62,776 nt of DNA from Oscillospiraceae bacterium (lineage in GTDB: Bacteria > Bacillota > Clostridia > Oscillospirales > Oscillospiraceae), in contig JAFUFT010000009.1 in assembly GCA_017469795.1 (NCBI GenBank), positions 1 through 62,776 of the forward strand, in the 5' to 3' direction. Of this stretch, positions 1 through 8,045 are shown piece after piece; the first letter of the stretch is position 1; every line of letters starts with the position of its first letter. Made by a program: the position numbers and the translations under genes. A model generated the notes under the pieces. The model was not told where the DNA came from, searched no databases, and saw only the letters and a program-made list of their open reading frames with translations.

Positions 1-29
1 GGAATCCTGTAAGTAAATGATGCCTTACA

Positions 30-58
30 CCCCGGTTACGGTATTCCCGTGGCCGGGG
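30..58. other. GC-rich hairpin of unknown role
   Basis: A stem CCCCGG/CCGGGG encloses a second stem ACGG/CCGT with a five-base loop; the two are separated by a symmetric TT/GG internal loop. No T-run follows on either strand, so it is not a standard terminator. It lies downstream of the ispH-S1 terminator on the minus strand. No open reading frame is recognisable in positions 1-90. Confidence 0.4.
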
Positions 59-91
59 ATTGTACGTGGCTAGATTTGTCGCTTACAAGAA

Positions 92-121
92 AAACCCCGG
101 ATCCAGATGGATCCGGGGTTT
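92..121 (-). terminator. Terminator of the cmk-plsC-ispH operon
   Basis: A 13-base perfect stem (AAACCCCGGATCC and its complement) with a 4-base loop lies 12 bases past the stop codon of the ispH-S1 gene. T-rich sequence follows on both strands, so it may work in both directions. Confidence 0.85.
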
Positions 122-132
122 CTTTTCAAATT

Positions 133-2238
133 TTAGTCCTCGTAGCCGTCCTCGTCCGCGGGAGCATAGCTGTCCTCCAGCAGAGCGCGGATAGAAAGCG
201 AGATACGCTTGCGCTCGGTGTCGATCGCAGTGATCTTCACATCCACGGTCTGACCCTCGGAGAGCACATCCTCGGGCTTATCGATCCGACGGTCGGCGAT
301 CTGGGAAATATGGATCAGGCCGTCGATACCGGGAATGATCTCAGCGAAAGCGCCGAAGGTCATCAGCTTAACGATCTTAACGTTGACAACGTCGCCCACT
401 GCATAGTTGTTGGTGAAGATCGTCCAGGGGTTGGTCTCATCGGTCTTGTAGCCAAGGGAGATCTTTTTCTTCTCCGGATCAAAGCCGATGACATAAACTT
501 CGATCTCGTCGCCGATGGAAACCACATCAGAGGGTTCTTTCACACGGCTCCAGCTCAGCTCGGACACATGGACCAGGCCGTCCACTCCGCCAATGTCCAC
601 AAATGCGCCGAACTTCGGCAGGCTCTTGACCACGCCGGTGTACTTCTTGCCGACCTCGATCTCATTCCAGATCTTCTCCGCAGCGGCTTTCCGGGCTTCC
701 TGGGCCACGGCCTTGATGGAGCCGACCACACGCTTGCGCTGGCGGTTGACTTCGGTGATGCGAATCTTCTGGTTGGTCTTGACCAGCACGCTCATATCCC
801 CTTCCTTGGGGATGCCGGTCTGGGAGGCGGGGATGAATACGCGGATACCCTTGACGCTGGCAACCACACCGCCCTTGTTCTGCTCAGTGATGTAGCCTTC
901 CACCACAGTCTTTTCTTCGCAGGCCTTCTCCATGTCATCCCAGTTCTTCTGGGCGTCGAGCTTCTTCTTGGAGAGCTGCACCGTGCCGTCGCCGTCGTTG
1001 ACGCGAATCACGTAGACCTCGATCTCCTGGCCGACCTGGAACATCTCCTCAGGCTTGGCGTTGGGATCGTCGCTAATCTCGCTGTAGGCTATGTAGCCGG
1101 CATGCTTGGTACCCAGATCAACCGCCACGTCGTTGGCGTTGATCGCAGTAACGATACCGGTAACCTTATCTCCTGTATTTAAAGATTTGTCGTACTGCTC
1201 CAGCAGCTGATCAAAGGTCTCCTCTCCGGCGGGCGCAACAGGTGCCTCCGGAGCTTCGGGTGCGGCGGCTTCCACGGACTCAGCGGGAGCCTCGACCACC
1301 TCGGCGGCCTCCTCGACAGCCGGCTCGACCGTCTCAGCGGCAACAGCCTCAACAGTCTCAGCAGCCTCTTCTACGACAGCTTCGTTCTTGATTTCATCGC
1401 TCATGTTCTTGTATACCTCCTTAATAATCCACTCCGGCGTGGACGCACCGGCAGTGATGCCAACAGATAGTTTCCCGGTATAGCGAACAGTCTCTAAATC
1501 CGCAGCACTGTCGACAAGGCAGGTATCCGAGCATGATTCCAAACAAATCTCTTTCAGTCTCTTCGTATTGGAGCTTTTCCTGTCGCCAATGACAATCATT
1601 GACTCACACCGCTGGGCCAATTGGGCAGCTTCGCTTTGGCGTTTCTCTGTTGCACTGCATATTGTATCAAATATTTCGCAGTTTGTACATAGCTTTTTTA
1701 TAGTTTCCGTGCAGTTTTTCCATAGTTTTTCAGTACTTGTGGTCTGGGAAACGATGATAAGGGGCCAATTTTGCCGTGCCGGTTCCTCCAGAAGCCAATT
1801 CGCCAGTTCTTCCGCTGTTTCAAACACATACGGCTGGCGGCACCATCCGGCGATGGCCTCCACCTCAGGATGGCTCCGGACGCCGATGATCAGGCAAATC
1901 CGTCCCCTCTGTTCCGCCTCCGAAACGATCTCATGAATTCGCTTGACAAAGGGACAGGTGGCATCCTCTATAATCGCGCCCTGCTGCCGGAGTCCTTCAT
2001 AGACAGCTCTGGATACGCCGTGTGAACGGATGATCACATGGGTCCCGGGTTTTACATCGCTGAAATGGCTGATTTCATGGACTCCCATAGACGCAAACCG
2101 GTCCACCACATGGCGGTTGTGAATGATCGGTCCATAGGTGACCGTGGGATTGCCGGATTTCGCCGCCATCTCCACCATATTGACCGCACGCTTCACGCCG
2201 GGACAGAACCCGGCTGTTTTTGCCAGTTCAACTCTCAT
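133..2238 (-). CDS. ispH: IspH-S1 fusion: HMBPP reductase fused to four-domain S1 RNA-binding protein
   Basis: Residues 1-278 are 4-hydroxy-3-methylbut-2-enyl diphosphate reductase, the last MEP-pathway enzyme, which makes IPP and DMAPP. The three [4Fe-4S] cysteines are Cys12 (GFCPGVKRA), Cys95 (ATCPFVKR) and Cys194 (TICSATEKR); His40, His73 and His123 match substrate-binding positions. An Ala/Glu/Val/Pro-rich linker (about 281-340) leads to four S1 domains (about 355-427, 442-507, 529-597, 613-685). Such IspH-S1 fusions are known in Clostridia. The S1 half may act as ribosomal protein S1 or an RNA-binding factor (inference). Its ATG overlaps the plsC stop (ATGA). Met279 at the junction has its own strong ribosome-binding site (separate entry). 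Confidence 0.95.
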   Translation of the reverse strand: MRVELAKTAGFCPGVKRAVNMVEMAAKSGNPTVTYGPIIHNRHVVDRFASMGVHEISHFSDVKPGTHVIIRSHGVSRAVYEGLRQQGAIIEDATCPFVKRIHEIVSEAEQRGRICLIIGVRSHPEVEAIAGWCRQPYVFETAEELANWLLEEPARQNWPLIIVSQTTSTEKLWKNCTETIKKLCTNCEIFDTICSATEKRQSEAAQLAQRCESMIVIGDRKSSNTKRLKEICLESCSDTCLVDSAADLETVRYTGKLSVGITAGASTPEWIIKEVYKNMSDEIKNEAVVEEAAETVEAVAAETVEPAVEEAAEVVEAPAESVEAAAPEAPEAPVAPAGEETFDQLLEQYDKSLNTGDKVTGIVTAINANDVAVDLGTKHAGYIAYSEISDDPNAKPEEMFQVGQEIEVYVIRVNDGDGTVQLSKKKLDAQKNWDDMEKACEEKTVVEGYITEQNKGGVVASVKGIRVFIPASQTGIPKEGDMSVLVKTNQKIRITEVNRQRKRVVGSIKAVAQEARKAAAEKIWNEIEVGKKYTGVVKSLPKFGAFVDIGGVDGLVHVSELSWSRVKEPSDVVSIGDEIEVYVIGFDPEKKKISLGYKTDETNPWTIFTNNYAVGDVVNVKIVKLMTFGAFAEIIPGIDGLIHISQIADRRIDKPEDVLSEGQTVDVKITAIDTERKRISLSIRALLEDSYAPADEDGYED
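1402..1422 (-). promoter_or_regulatory. Internal ribosome-binding site and ATG at the IspH/S1 junction
   Basis: Inside the fusion gene, AAGGAGG (1422-1416) lies 11 bases before an in-frame ATG (1404-1402, Met279), exactly where the IspH domain ends. Initiation here would give a 423-residue stand-alone S1 protein. This looks like the relic, or the still active start, of a formerly separate rpsA-like gene. Activity is inferred. Confidence 0.5.
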
Positions 2239-2831
2239 ACTCCATCACCGCAATCATAGATCCGATCCATAAGCTCCGCAGTCAGCCGCTCATAGTCTTC
2301 CGTGGTTGCCCGCTTCCCGGCAGGCTTCATATACATAGGCTCCCCGATATAGATCCGGTTCAGCCGCAGGACTTTTTTCTTCATCGGAATATACATGGGA
2401 ACCACCGGGACGCCAGTCCGGCAGGCAAGCATGGCCGCGCCTGTCTTCGGCTCCCCTTCTTCCCTGGATTTGATCCTTGTCCCCTCCGGGAAAAGCACCA
2501 CATATTCCCCTTTTTTGAGCTGATCGAGGGCGTACTTTACCGCGTGGATGTCCGACGCGCCCCGTTTCACGCCAAACGTTCCAACCAGCTTCAGCAGTTT
2601 GCCGATAAAGGGAATCTTGAGAAGGGATTCCTTCGCCATGGCGCAGATCGGGTGCTTCTTGGTGAGGGCAAAGGCAATGAATAACGGGTCAATGGCAGAG
2701 GAGTGATTGGCGCAGACGAGAGCGCCTCCCTCGGGGATGTTTTCACGTCCGATAAACTTCAGCGGATAATATAGTCCCACAAAAGGGCGTATTATGGTAT
2801 ATAAGATCCTGTACCATGTTTTGGCGTTCAT
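2235..2831 (-). CDS. plsC: 1-acylglycerol-3-phosphate acyltransferase (PlsC family)
   Basis: Acylates lysophosphatidic acid to phosphatidic acid in phospholipid synthesis at the inner face of the membrane. The acyltransferase motifs are in order: NHSSAIDPLF (H-x4-D), a middle VGTFGVKRGA segment, FPEGTR and a downstream V-P-M-Y-I-P block. About 198 residues, typical for the family. The ATG at 2831 is chosen because it overlaps the cmk stop as ATGA; a longer in-frame start at 2864 would run deep into cmk. Co-translated with cmk before it and ispH after it, a common clostridial order (cmk-plsC-ispH). Confidence 0.93.
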   Translation of the reverse strand: MNAKTWYRILYTIIRPFVGLYYPLKFIGRENIPEGGALVCANHSSAIDPLFIAFALTKKHPICAMAKESLLKIPFIGKLLKLVGTFGVKRGASDIHAVKYALDQLKKGEYVVLFPEGTRIKSREEGEPKTGAAMLACRTGVPVVPMYIPMKKKVLRLNRIYIGEPMYMKPAGKRATTEDYERLTAELMDRIYDCGDGV

Positions 2832-3505
2832 AGGCCAAGCTTCTCCCGAATCAGCGCCACACAATAATTGATCGACTCCTGAAGATCCATCTCCGTGGTG
2901 TCCACAAGGACGGCGTCCTTTGCCTGCTTCAGCGGAGCAATCTTCCGGTGGGAATCGTCATAGTCCCGCTTTTTCTGGTCCGCAAGGACCTCCTCGTAGC
3001 TGGCCTTCTGTCCCTTCTCCAGGTATTCCTGATACCGGCGCATAGCTCTTGCCTCCGGTGTCGCCGTCAGATAGATCTTTACGCTGGCATTTGGCAGAAC
3101 TACAGTGCCGATGTCACGGCCGTCCATAATGATATTGTGGGTCTTCGCCAGGTCGCGCTGCATATCCAGCAGAAATTCCCGCACAGAAGGCTGCGCGGCC
3201 GCCTGGGAAGCCACAGAAGCGATCTCAGGAGTTCTGATCTCTTGGGTTATATCTTTCCCGTTGAGGATCATGTGCTGACCGTCAGGCTGAAAATCGATCT
3301 TGATATTCGCATCATCCAGCAGCATCGGAACATGGTCGGTGTCCTTCGGTCCGATCCCCATCATGGTGATATGCCACGCAACAGTCCGATAGATTGCCCC
3401 GGTATCCAGATACACAAATCCAAGCTCTTTGGCGGCAGCTTTTGCAATGGTGCTTTTTCCTGCGCCGGAGGGACCGTCTATCGCAATCGAGTAAAACTGA
3501 TCCAT
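2828..3505 (-). CDS. cmk: Cytidylate kinase
   Basis: Phosphorylates CMP and dCMP with ATP. The P-loop GPSGAGKS is at residues 11-18, followed by the YLDTGAIYR substrate motif and the DGRDIGT motif near residue 127, all diagnostic of Cmk. At 225 residues it has the normal length. It is the first gene of the cmk-plsC-ispH operon and overlaps plsC by four bases. A promoter with an unusual inverted repeat lies just upstream. Its own ribosome-binding site (GGGAAAA) is weak. Confidence 0.96.
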   Translation of the reverse strand: MDQFYSIAIDGPSGAGKSTIAKAAAKELGFVYLDTGAIYRTVAWHITMMGIGPKDTDHVPMLLDDANIKIDFQPDGQHMILNGKDITQEIRTPEIASVASQAAAQPSVREFLLDMQRDLAKTHNIIMDGRDIGTVVLPNASVKIYLTATPEARAMRRYQEYLEKGQKASYEEVLADQKKRDYDDSHRKIAPLKQAKDAVLVDTTEMDLQESINYCVALIREKLGL

Positions 3506-3525
3506 TTTATTTTCCCGCTTTCATC

Positions 3526-3558
3526 AATAATGGGCGGACAAATTGTCCGCCCATTATT
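3526..3558. repeat. Perfect 16-base-arm inverted repeat upstream of cmk
   Basis: The arms AATAATGGGCGGACAA (3526-3541) and its exact complement (3543-3558) flank a single central A. The repeat starts within the -10 box of the likely cmk promoter and covers the expected start of transcription. It may be an operator, a 5'-terminal mRNA stem, or a terminator of the preceding flavoprotein gene, though T-runs are short. Confidence 0.75.
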
Positions 3559-3584
3559 ATATCACAGGTTTTTACGGATTTCCA
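3556..3584 (-). promoter_or_regulatory. Probable promoter of cmk-plsC-ispH
   Basis: TGGAAA (3584-3579), 17-base spacer, TATAAT (3561-3556) with an extended TGA just before the -10. The -35 lies inside the 3' end of the preceding gene. Confidence 0.55.
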
Positions 3585-4804
3585 CAGGAAGTTCCGGCCG
3601 CATATCCCGTAGACCAGGCAATCTGCAGATTAAAGCCCCCGGTGTAGGCATCACAGTCCATGATCTCACCTGCAAAATACAGCCCCTGCACCAATTTTGA
3701 CGCCATGGTAGAGGGATCAATTTCGCGGAGCGAAACGCCGCCGTGGGTAATGATCGCTTCTTCTACCGGTCGCTTTCCTATTACGGTGAAACGTAAATGT
3801 TTGAGCTGGGTCATGATTTCTCTTCTCTGCTGCCGGGTCACATCATGAACCGGCGTACCCGTCGGAATTCCCGCACGGTCAAGGATCAGCGGAACCATCT
3901 GCGCAGGAAGCAGTCCGCGGATTCCCTCGAAGACTGTCTCGTTTTTCTTCTCCGCAAAATCTCGAATAAGCCGGGCGTCCAGTTTCCCCTCATCCAAAGC
4001 GGGCTTTAAATCCAGCTCCAGCACATAAGGACCGTCAGCTTCCCGAATATGGCAGCTGGCGCTGAGGACCGTAGGACCGGAAACCCCGTAGTTCATAAAC
4101 ACCAGCTCGCCGAAATCCTGATACACGGGCTTCTTTTTCCGCCCCCAGAGCGTTACGCCCGTGTTCCGAAGGCTCAGTCCGGCCATTGCCCGACAGCCTC
4201 CCTCCAGTTCCAGGGGTACCAGAGAACCGGTACAGGGCGAAACCGTGTGGCCGGCCTGACTGGCCAGCTCGTATCCATCTCCCGTAGACCCGGTACCAGG
4301 ATAACTCAATCCGCCGGTCGCAAGGATCACCCGGGGGGCATAGTAGGAAATGCCGCCGGCTTTCACTCCCTTTATGCAGCCGTCTTTTACAAGCAGCCGG
4401 TCCGCTCTTCCCTGCCGGATCTCAACGCCACGGCCTAAGACCCACTGTTGCAGGGCGTTCCTAACGTCCACCGCCTTATCAGAGACCGGGAACACCCGAT
4501 TCCCCCGTTCGGTCTTCAGCGGAACGCCGAGTTCCTCAAAAAAAGCCTTGGTTCGTTCCGGCGGAAACCGCGTGATACTGCTGTAGAGGAACTTACTACC
4601 GGTCGGGACGTTTTTCAGGACATCTTCCGGGAGGCAATCATTGCAGACGTTGCAGCGCCCTTTTCCGGTAATACGAAGTTTTTTGCCAAGCTCGCCATTG
4701 CGTTCCAGCAGAAGCACCCGGTCCAGGCCGGAAGCGGCGGTGCCCGCCGAGAACATCCCGGCAGCACCGCCGCCCACAACGATCAGGCCGTATTCAGACC
4801 CCAT
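3572..4804 (-). CDS. BaiN/HI0933-family FAD-dependent oxidoreductase
   Basis: Flavoprotein of the HI0933-like family (PF03486), which includes BaiN of bile-acid metabolism and many proteins of unknown substrate. An N-terminal dinucleotide-binding motif VVGGGAAG starts at about residue 8, followed by the family signature GKKLRITGKGRCNV; near the C-terminus are GGV, YFAGEIMDCDAYTGGFNLQ and WSTGYAAG. About 410 residues from the ATG at 4804, chosen because the protein then starts directly before the FAD motif; it overlaps the preceding rpiR gene by 11 bases, suggesting co-translation. The true substrate cannot be told from sequence, and a bile-acid role should not be assumed. Confidence 0.88.
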   Translation of the reverse strand: MGSEYGLIVVGGGAAGMFSAGTAASGLDRVLLLERNGELGKKLRITGKGRCNVCNDCLPEDVLKNVPTGSKFLYSSITRFPPERTKAFFEELGVPLKTERGNRVFPVSDKAVDVRNALQQWVLGRGVEIRQGRADRLLVKDGCIKGVKAGGISYYAPRVILATGGLSYPGTGSTGDGYELASQAGHTVSPCTGSLVPLELEGGCRAMAGLSLRNTGVTLWGRKKKPVYQDFGELVFMNYGVSGPTVLSASCHIREADGPYVLELDLKPALDEGKLDARLIRDFAEKKNETVFEGIRGLLPAQMVPLILDRAGIPTGTPVHDVTRQQRREIMTQLKHLRFTVIGKRPVEEAIITHGGVSLREIDPSTMASKLVQGLYFAGEIMDCDAYTGGFNLQIAWSTGYAAGTSCGNP

Positions 4805-5663
4805 CTTCGACCTTTTCATAGACACCGTACTCATCCCAGATCGTCTCCAGATTAGAGAAGGTCTCAGAGATTTCCTTTTCTTTCTTATAGCTGCAGGCAA
4901 CAATCAGCGCATTGACTACGCTCAGCGGTGCAACCAGAGAGTCCACCAGAGATACCATATCGCTCATAGCAATCAGCGTATGGGTCGCGTTTTCCGCAAT
5001 GGGAGCCGACATGGAATCCGTCAGCGCAATGACAGTCGCGCCACGGTCGTATGCAAATTTCATCGCCTTCACCGTGCGGCTGGAATAGCGCGGGAAGCTG
5101 ATTCCGATCACAACATCATCTTTGGAGATCCGAACCATCTGCTCAAACATTTCCGCGTTGGAAGACGTATGAATATGCTTGACGTTGTCAAACATCAGAT
5201 TGAAGTAAAAACTCAGAAAGCTTGCAATGGACGCCGAACTTCTGACGCCCAGAATATAGATCGTCCTGGCTCGAAGGATATCGTCTACGGCAGCCTGAAA
5301 AGCAGTTTTGTCCACTTCCTCCAGGGTCGTACGAATTTTCTCAATGTCGGACTGCAGGACCATAGAGAGGATCTCCTGATTGCCAAACCGATTGTTGGCC
5401 ACCTCGATCCGCTGAACCGAGGTCAGCTTATTGCGGATCATCTCCTGAAGCGCCCGCTGCATGGCCGGATACCCATCGTATCCAAGCTCAACGGCAAACC
5501 GTACCACCGTGGATTCGCTGACGTTGACCGTCTTTCCCAATTTGCTTGCAGTCATGAATGCTGCCTTGTCATAGGAATTCATAATGTAATTGGCGATGAG
5601 CTTCTGTCCTTTGGAAAAACGGCTCATGCCATTTTGAATCAGGGTCAGGATATCACTTGTCAT
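4794..5663 (-). CDS. MurR/RpiR-family transcriptional regulator
   Basis: DNA-binding regulator with an RpiR helix-turn-helix (about residues 1-77, including LGKTVNVSESTVVRFAVELGY) and a SIS sugar-phosphate-binding domain (about 120-260, including ILGVRSSASIASFL). Family members usually sense phosphosugars. No sugar-uptake or catabolic gene is adjacent; the next gene, overlapping by 11 bases, is a flavoprotein, so the regulon is unclear. Its promoter region has three copies of a CTACAC-type motif that could be autoregulatory sites. Confidence 0.92.
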   Translation of the reverse strand: MTSDILTLIQNGMSRFSKGQKLIANYIMNSYDKAAFMTASKLGKTVNVSESTVVRFAVELGYDGYPAMQRALQEMIRNKLTSVQRIEVANNRFGNQEILSMVLQSDIEKIRTTLEEVDKTAFQAAVDDILRARTIYILGVRSSASIASFLSFYFNLMFDNVKHIHTSSNAEMFEQMVRISKDDVVIGISFPRYSSRTVKAMKFAYDRGATVIALTDSMSAPIAENATHTLIAMSDMVSLVDSLVAPLSVVNALIVACSYKKEKEISETFSNLETIWDEYGVYEKVEDGV

Positions 5664-5699
5664 TTTACTGCCTCCACACGGGAAGTATCTCCCGTCATT

Positions 5700-5776
5700 C
5701 TACACTAAAATATCATACTACACCGTGCGGTAATTTTGCAAGTTATTTTTTATCGTCATTCAAAACATGGTGTAGT
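5700..5776. repeat. Repeated CTACAC motifs around the rpiR promoter
   Basis: ACTACACC (5717-5724) and its inverse GGTGTAGT (5769-5776) face each other across 44 bases, and a third copy CTACACT is at 5700-5706. They flank and overlap the rpiR promoter, as expected for operator half-sites. Binding is inferred. Confidence 0.45.
5712..5741 (-). promoter_or_regulatory. Promoter of rpiR
   Basis: TTGCAA (5741-5736), 18-base spacer, TATGAT (5717-5712). Confidence 0.65.
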
Positions 5777-6480
5777 TACAGTTTCTTTAAAGCAGTAATT
5801 TCTTGGTCTGTCAAATGCCTCCAACTGCCGCAGCGTAATCCTCCCAGTTGAACCGGACCCTCGGCGGTCCGTTTCAGGCGAGTCACTTCCATGCCGCACT
5901 GTTCCGCCATCTTCCGGATCTGACGGTTTCTGCCTTCGTGTATCTCAATTTCGATTTGAATCCCGTTCATTTCCCGACGGAGGATTTTGATCTGAGCAGG
6001 CCGGATCCGATATCCATCGATCTCCATAGGCCGTCCCATGAACCGGATCTTCTCAGGATCTGCATTTTTCAGCCACACCAGATATGTTTTGGTTACCTCA
6101 TGGGCCGGATGGATCAGCCTGTTTGTCAGTTCTCCATCATTGGTCAACAGCAGCAGGCCCTCAGAATCCATATCCAGTCTTCCCACCGGATAGATCCGTT
6201 CCCCGCAGTCCACCAAATCCAAAACAGTCTTTCTGCCGCGGTCGTCATCGGCCGTTGTAACATATCCCCGCGGCTTATGAAGCATGATGTAAACCGGCCG
6301 GGGCAGCGCGGAAAGCGCCGTCCCATCCACTGTCACGAGGTCTTTCTCCGGGTCTGCAGACTCTCCAAGCAGACAGGTTCGGCCATTGACCTGAACACGG
6401 CCTTCCTGGATCATCTGTTCTGCCCGCCTTCTCGATGCGACACCGTAGCGGGCCAATATTTTTTGAATTCGTTCCTGCAT
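5776..6480 (-). CDS. rluB: RsuA/RluB-family pseudouridine synthase
   Basis: Isomerises uridine to pseudouridine in ribosomal RNA. An S4 RNA-binding domain fills residues 1-60 (RIQKILARYGVASRR), followed by the synthase domain with the family signature GRLDMDSEGLLLLTNDG; Asp103 is the catalytic aspartate. The 234-residue length is normal. RluB (23S rRNA) is the usual clostridial assignment, but RsuA-like specificity cannot be excluded. It is the last gene of the scpAB-dacF operon, nine bases after dacF. Confidence 0.9.
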   Translation of the reverse strand: MQERIQKILARYGVASRRRAEQMIQEGRVQVNGRTCLLGESADPEKDLVTVDGTALSALPRPVYIMLHKPRGYVTTADDDRGRKTVLDLVDCGERIYPVGRLDMDSEGLLLLTNDGELTNRLIHPAHEVTKTYLVWLKNADPEKIRFMGRPMEIDGYRIRPAQIKILRREMNGIQIEIEIHEGRNRQIRKMAEQCGMEVTRLKRTAEGPVQLGGLRCGSWRHLTDQEITALKKL

Positions 6481-6489
6481 AAGAATCTC

Positions 6490-7587
6490 CTAATGGAATA
6501 TCGAATCACGGACAGATGCCAAGAACCCGGGTGCTTCCGGCTGAAGCGCTACCGTTTCCTTGGCTTCCAGCGGCACATTTGCCACCAGCTTTTCCGCGAC
6601 AAAAACCTGCATCGTTCCAAGCCTGCACCCTTGATTGACAGGAGCATAGACAAACGGCGCCGTCAGAAGCCGGTATTCCGCCTGTTCGTCCGGCAGCATA
6701 GGAAATGATACCGGCTCTGCAGCCAAAAGGTTAACATAATCTCTCGATCCTGAGATCACCGGGAGCTGCCCGCATACATCTCCCGGATTCACCAAATCAC
6801 GATTTTCATATTGAGAAAAGCCATAATCAAGCATTCTGGAATGGTCGATCCAATCCTCCGGATCACTGATCGTCACGGAAATCAGCCGTCTGCCGTTTCG
6901 CTCTGCACAGCCCACCAGGATCCTTCCTGCTTTCCTGGTAAAACCGGTCTTGACGCCCATTGCTCCGGGATAGCTCCAAAGCAGTTTATTGTGATTTTGA
7001 AACGTTCTGCCATCGCAGGAGTAGCTTTTAGAGGAAACGATCTCCCGGAACTCCGGGTTCTTCATCGCAGCCACAGCCAGTTGTCCCAGACTATATGCTG
7101 TTGCGTAGTTTTCTTCACTGTCCAAACCGTGCGGGTTGGCAAAGTGGATCTCCGTGAGCCCCAGTTCCTGCGCTTTACGATTCATTTCCGCTGCAAAAGC
7201 GTCCTCGCTGCCGCTGACAATTACAGCCAACGCAGTGGCCGCGTCGTTTCCGGAATGCAGCATCATTCCATACAGAAGATCCCGGACGCTAAGCGTTTCA
7301 CCCGCCTTGAGATAAATGGATGATCCCTCGATCCCGGCTGCCTCCCGCGGTACCGTCACGACCGTGTCCGGATCTGCATGTTCCAGCACTACAAGCGCTG
7401 TCATAATCTTTGTGGTACTTGCGATCAGGCTTTTTTCTCCGGCGTTTTTCTCCCAAAGAACAGTGCCGGAATCCCCATCCAGCAGAACTGCACTTCTGGC
7501 AGAAACCTCCAGCGCTTTTACCGGGGTCAGATAAACAAGGATGGCCGCAAACAGTGCTGCGGTCATCCTGAGTTTACGGGTTTTCAT
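6490..7587 (-). CDS. dacF: D-alanyl-D-alanine carboxypeptidase, DacF type
   Basis: Low-molecular-weight penicillin-binding protein that trims the terminal D-Ala from peptidoglycan stem peptides outside the membrane. A signal peptide spans about residues 8-26 (ending VKA). The three S11 peptidase motifs are present: STTK (Ser57-Lys60), SGN near residue 117 and KTG near residue 214. A C-terminal beta-rich domain follows. At 365 residues it fits sporulation-type DacF, in keeping with the sporulation gene gerW directly upstream. Its Shine-Dalgarno sequence is weak. Confidence 0.93.
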   Translation of the reverse strand: MKTRKLRMTAALFAAILVYLTPVKALEVSARSAVLLDGDSGTVLWEKNAGEKSLIASTTKIMTALVVLEHADPDTVVTVPREAAGIEGSSIYLKAGETLSVRDLLYGMMLHSGNDAATALAVIVSGSEDAFAAEMNRKAQELGLTEIHFANPHGLDSEENYATAYSLGQLAVAAMKNPEFREIVSSKSYSCDGRTFQNHNKLLWSYPGAMGVKTGFTRKAGRILVGCAERNGRRLISVTISDPEDWIDHSRMLDYGFSQYENRDLVNPGDVCGQLPVISGSRDYVNLLAAEPVSFPMLPDEQAEYRLLTAPFVYAPVNQGCRLGTMQVFVAEKLVANVPLEAKETVALQPEAPGFLASVRDSIFH

Positions 7588-7628
7588 ACTGCATCACCGA
7601 AAAACAGTATCTCCCCTGCCCGAAGGTA

Positions 7629-8045
7629 TTATTCGCTGTCGATGACGATCTCCGGTTCCGGATCGCTGTTCTTTTTCTTTCCAACCATAGTGCTGACCTT
7701 GTCCATGACGTTGGGAACCAGATCGATGACCTTATCCACCGTATTGGAAGCAGGCTGTTCTGCGGAAATGATCCGAACGGATCCCTCGTTGATCACAAGG
7801 AAAGAGATCGGTGTGACGTTGACGCCCATTCCGGCGCCGCCGCCAAAGGAATTATCTTTATCAGACTTTTGGTTCTTCTGGGCAAAATCTGTGCCGCCGG
7901 AGGCGTAGCCGATAGAGATCTTGCAGACCGGCACTACGGTGACGCCGCCAACTTCGATGGGCTTGCCAACGACTGTGTTGGCGTCCATCATCTCCCGGAT
8001 TTTTGCCATTGTACTGGACATTAAGTCACTGACTGGATGTGCCAT
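7629..8045 (-). CDS. gerW: Sporulation protein GerW/YtfJ
   Basis: Member of the YtfJ/GerW family (PF09579), forespore-made in Bacillus and needed for normal germination. It shows the family's core: an N-terminal helix ending VVGKPIEV, then VVPVCKISIGYASGG, a glycine-rich GGGAGMGV stretch and the VTPISFLVI strand. 138 residues, usual length, acidic C-terminal tail. It overlaps the preceding DUF2953 gene by 20 bases, a coupling also typical of other Firmicutes. It indicates a spore-forming host. Confidence 0.93.
   Translation of the reverse strand: MAHPVSDLMSSTMAKIREMMDANTVVGKPIEVGGVTVVPVCKISIGYASGGTDFAQKNQKSDKDNSFGGGAGMGVNVTPISFLVINEGSVRIISAEQPASNTVDKVIDLVPNVMDKVSTMVGKKKNSDPEPEIVIDSE

Noticed and set aside
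49..1182. Long plus-strand open frame opposite the ispH-S1 gene
   Set aside because: Leucine/histidine-rich shadow of a clear conserved gene on the other strand; no family-like sequence or ribosome-binding site.
3572..4804. Bile-acid (BaiN) function for the flavoprotein
   Set aside because: The family is broad and no bai genes other than a generic enoate-reductase-like protein are in the window; the similarity does not fix the substrate.
4805..4903. N-terminal extension of the BaiN-like flavoprotein
   Set aside because: The extra 33 residues are basic and overlap rpiR out of frame; the family starts right before the GGGAAG motif.
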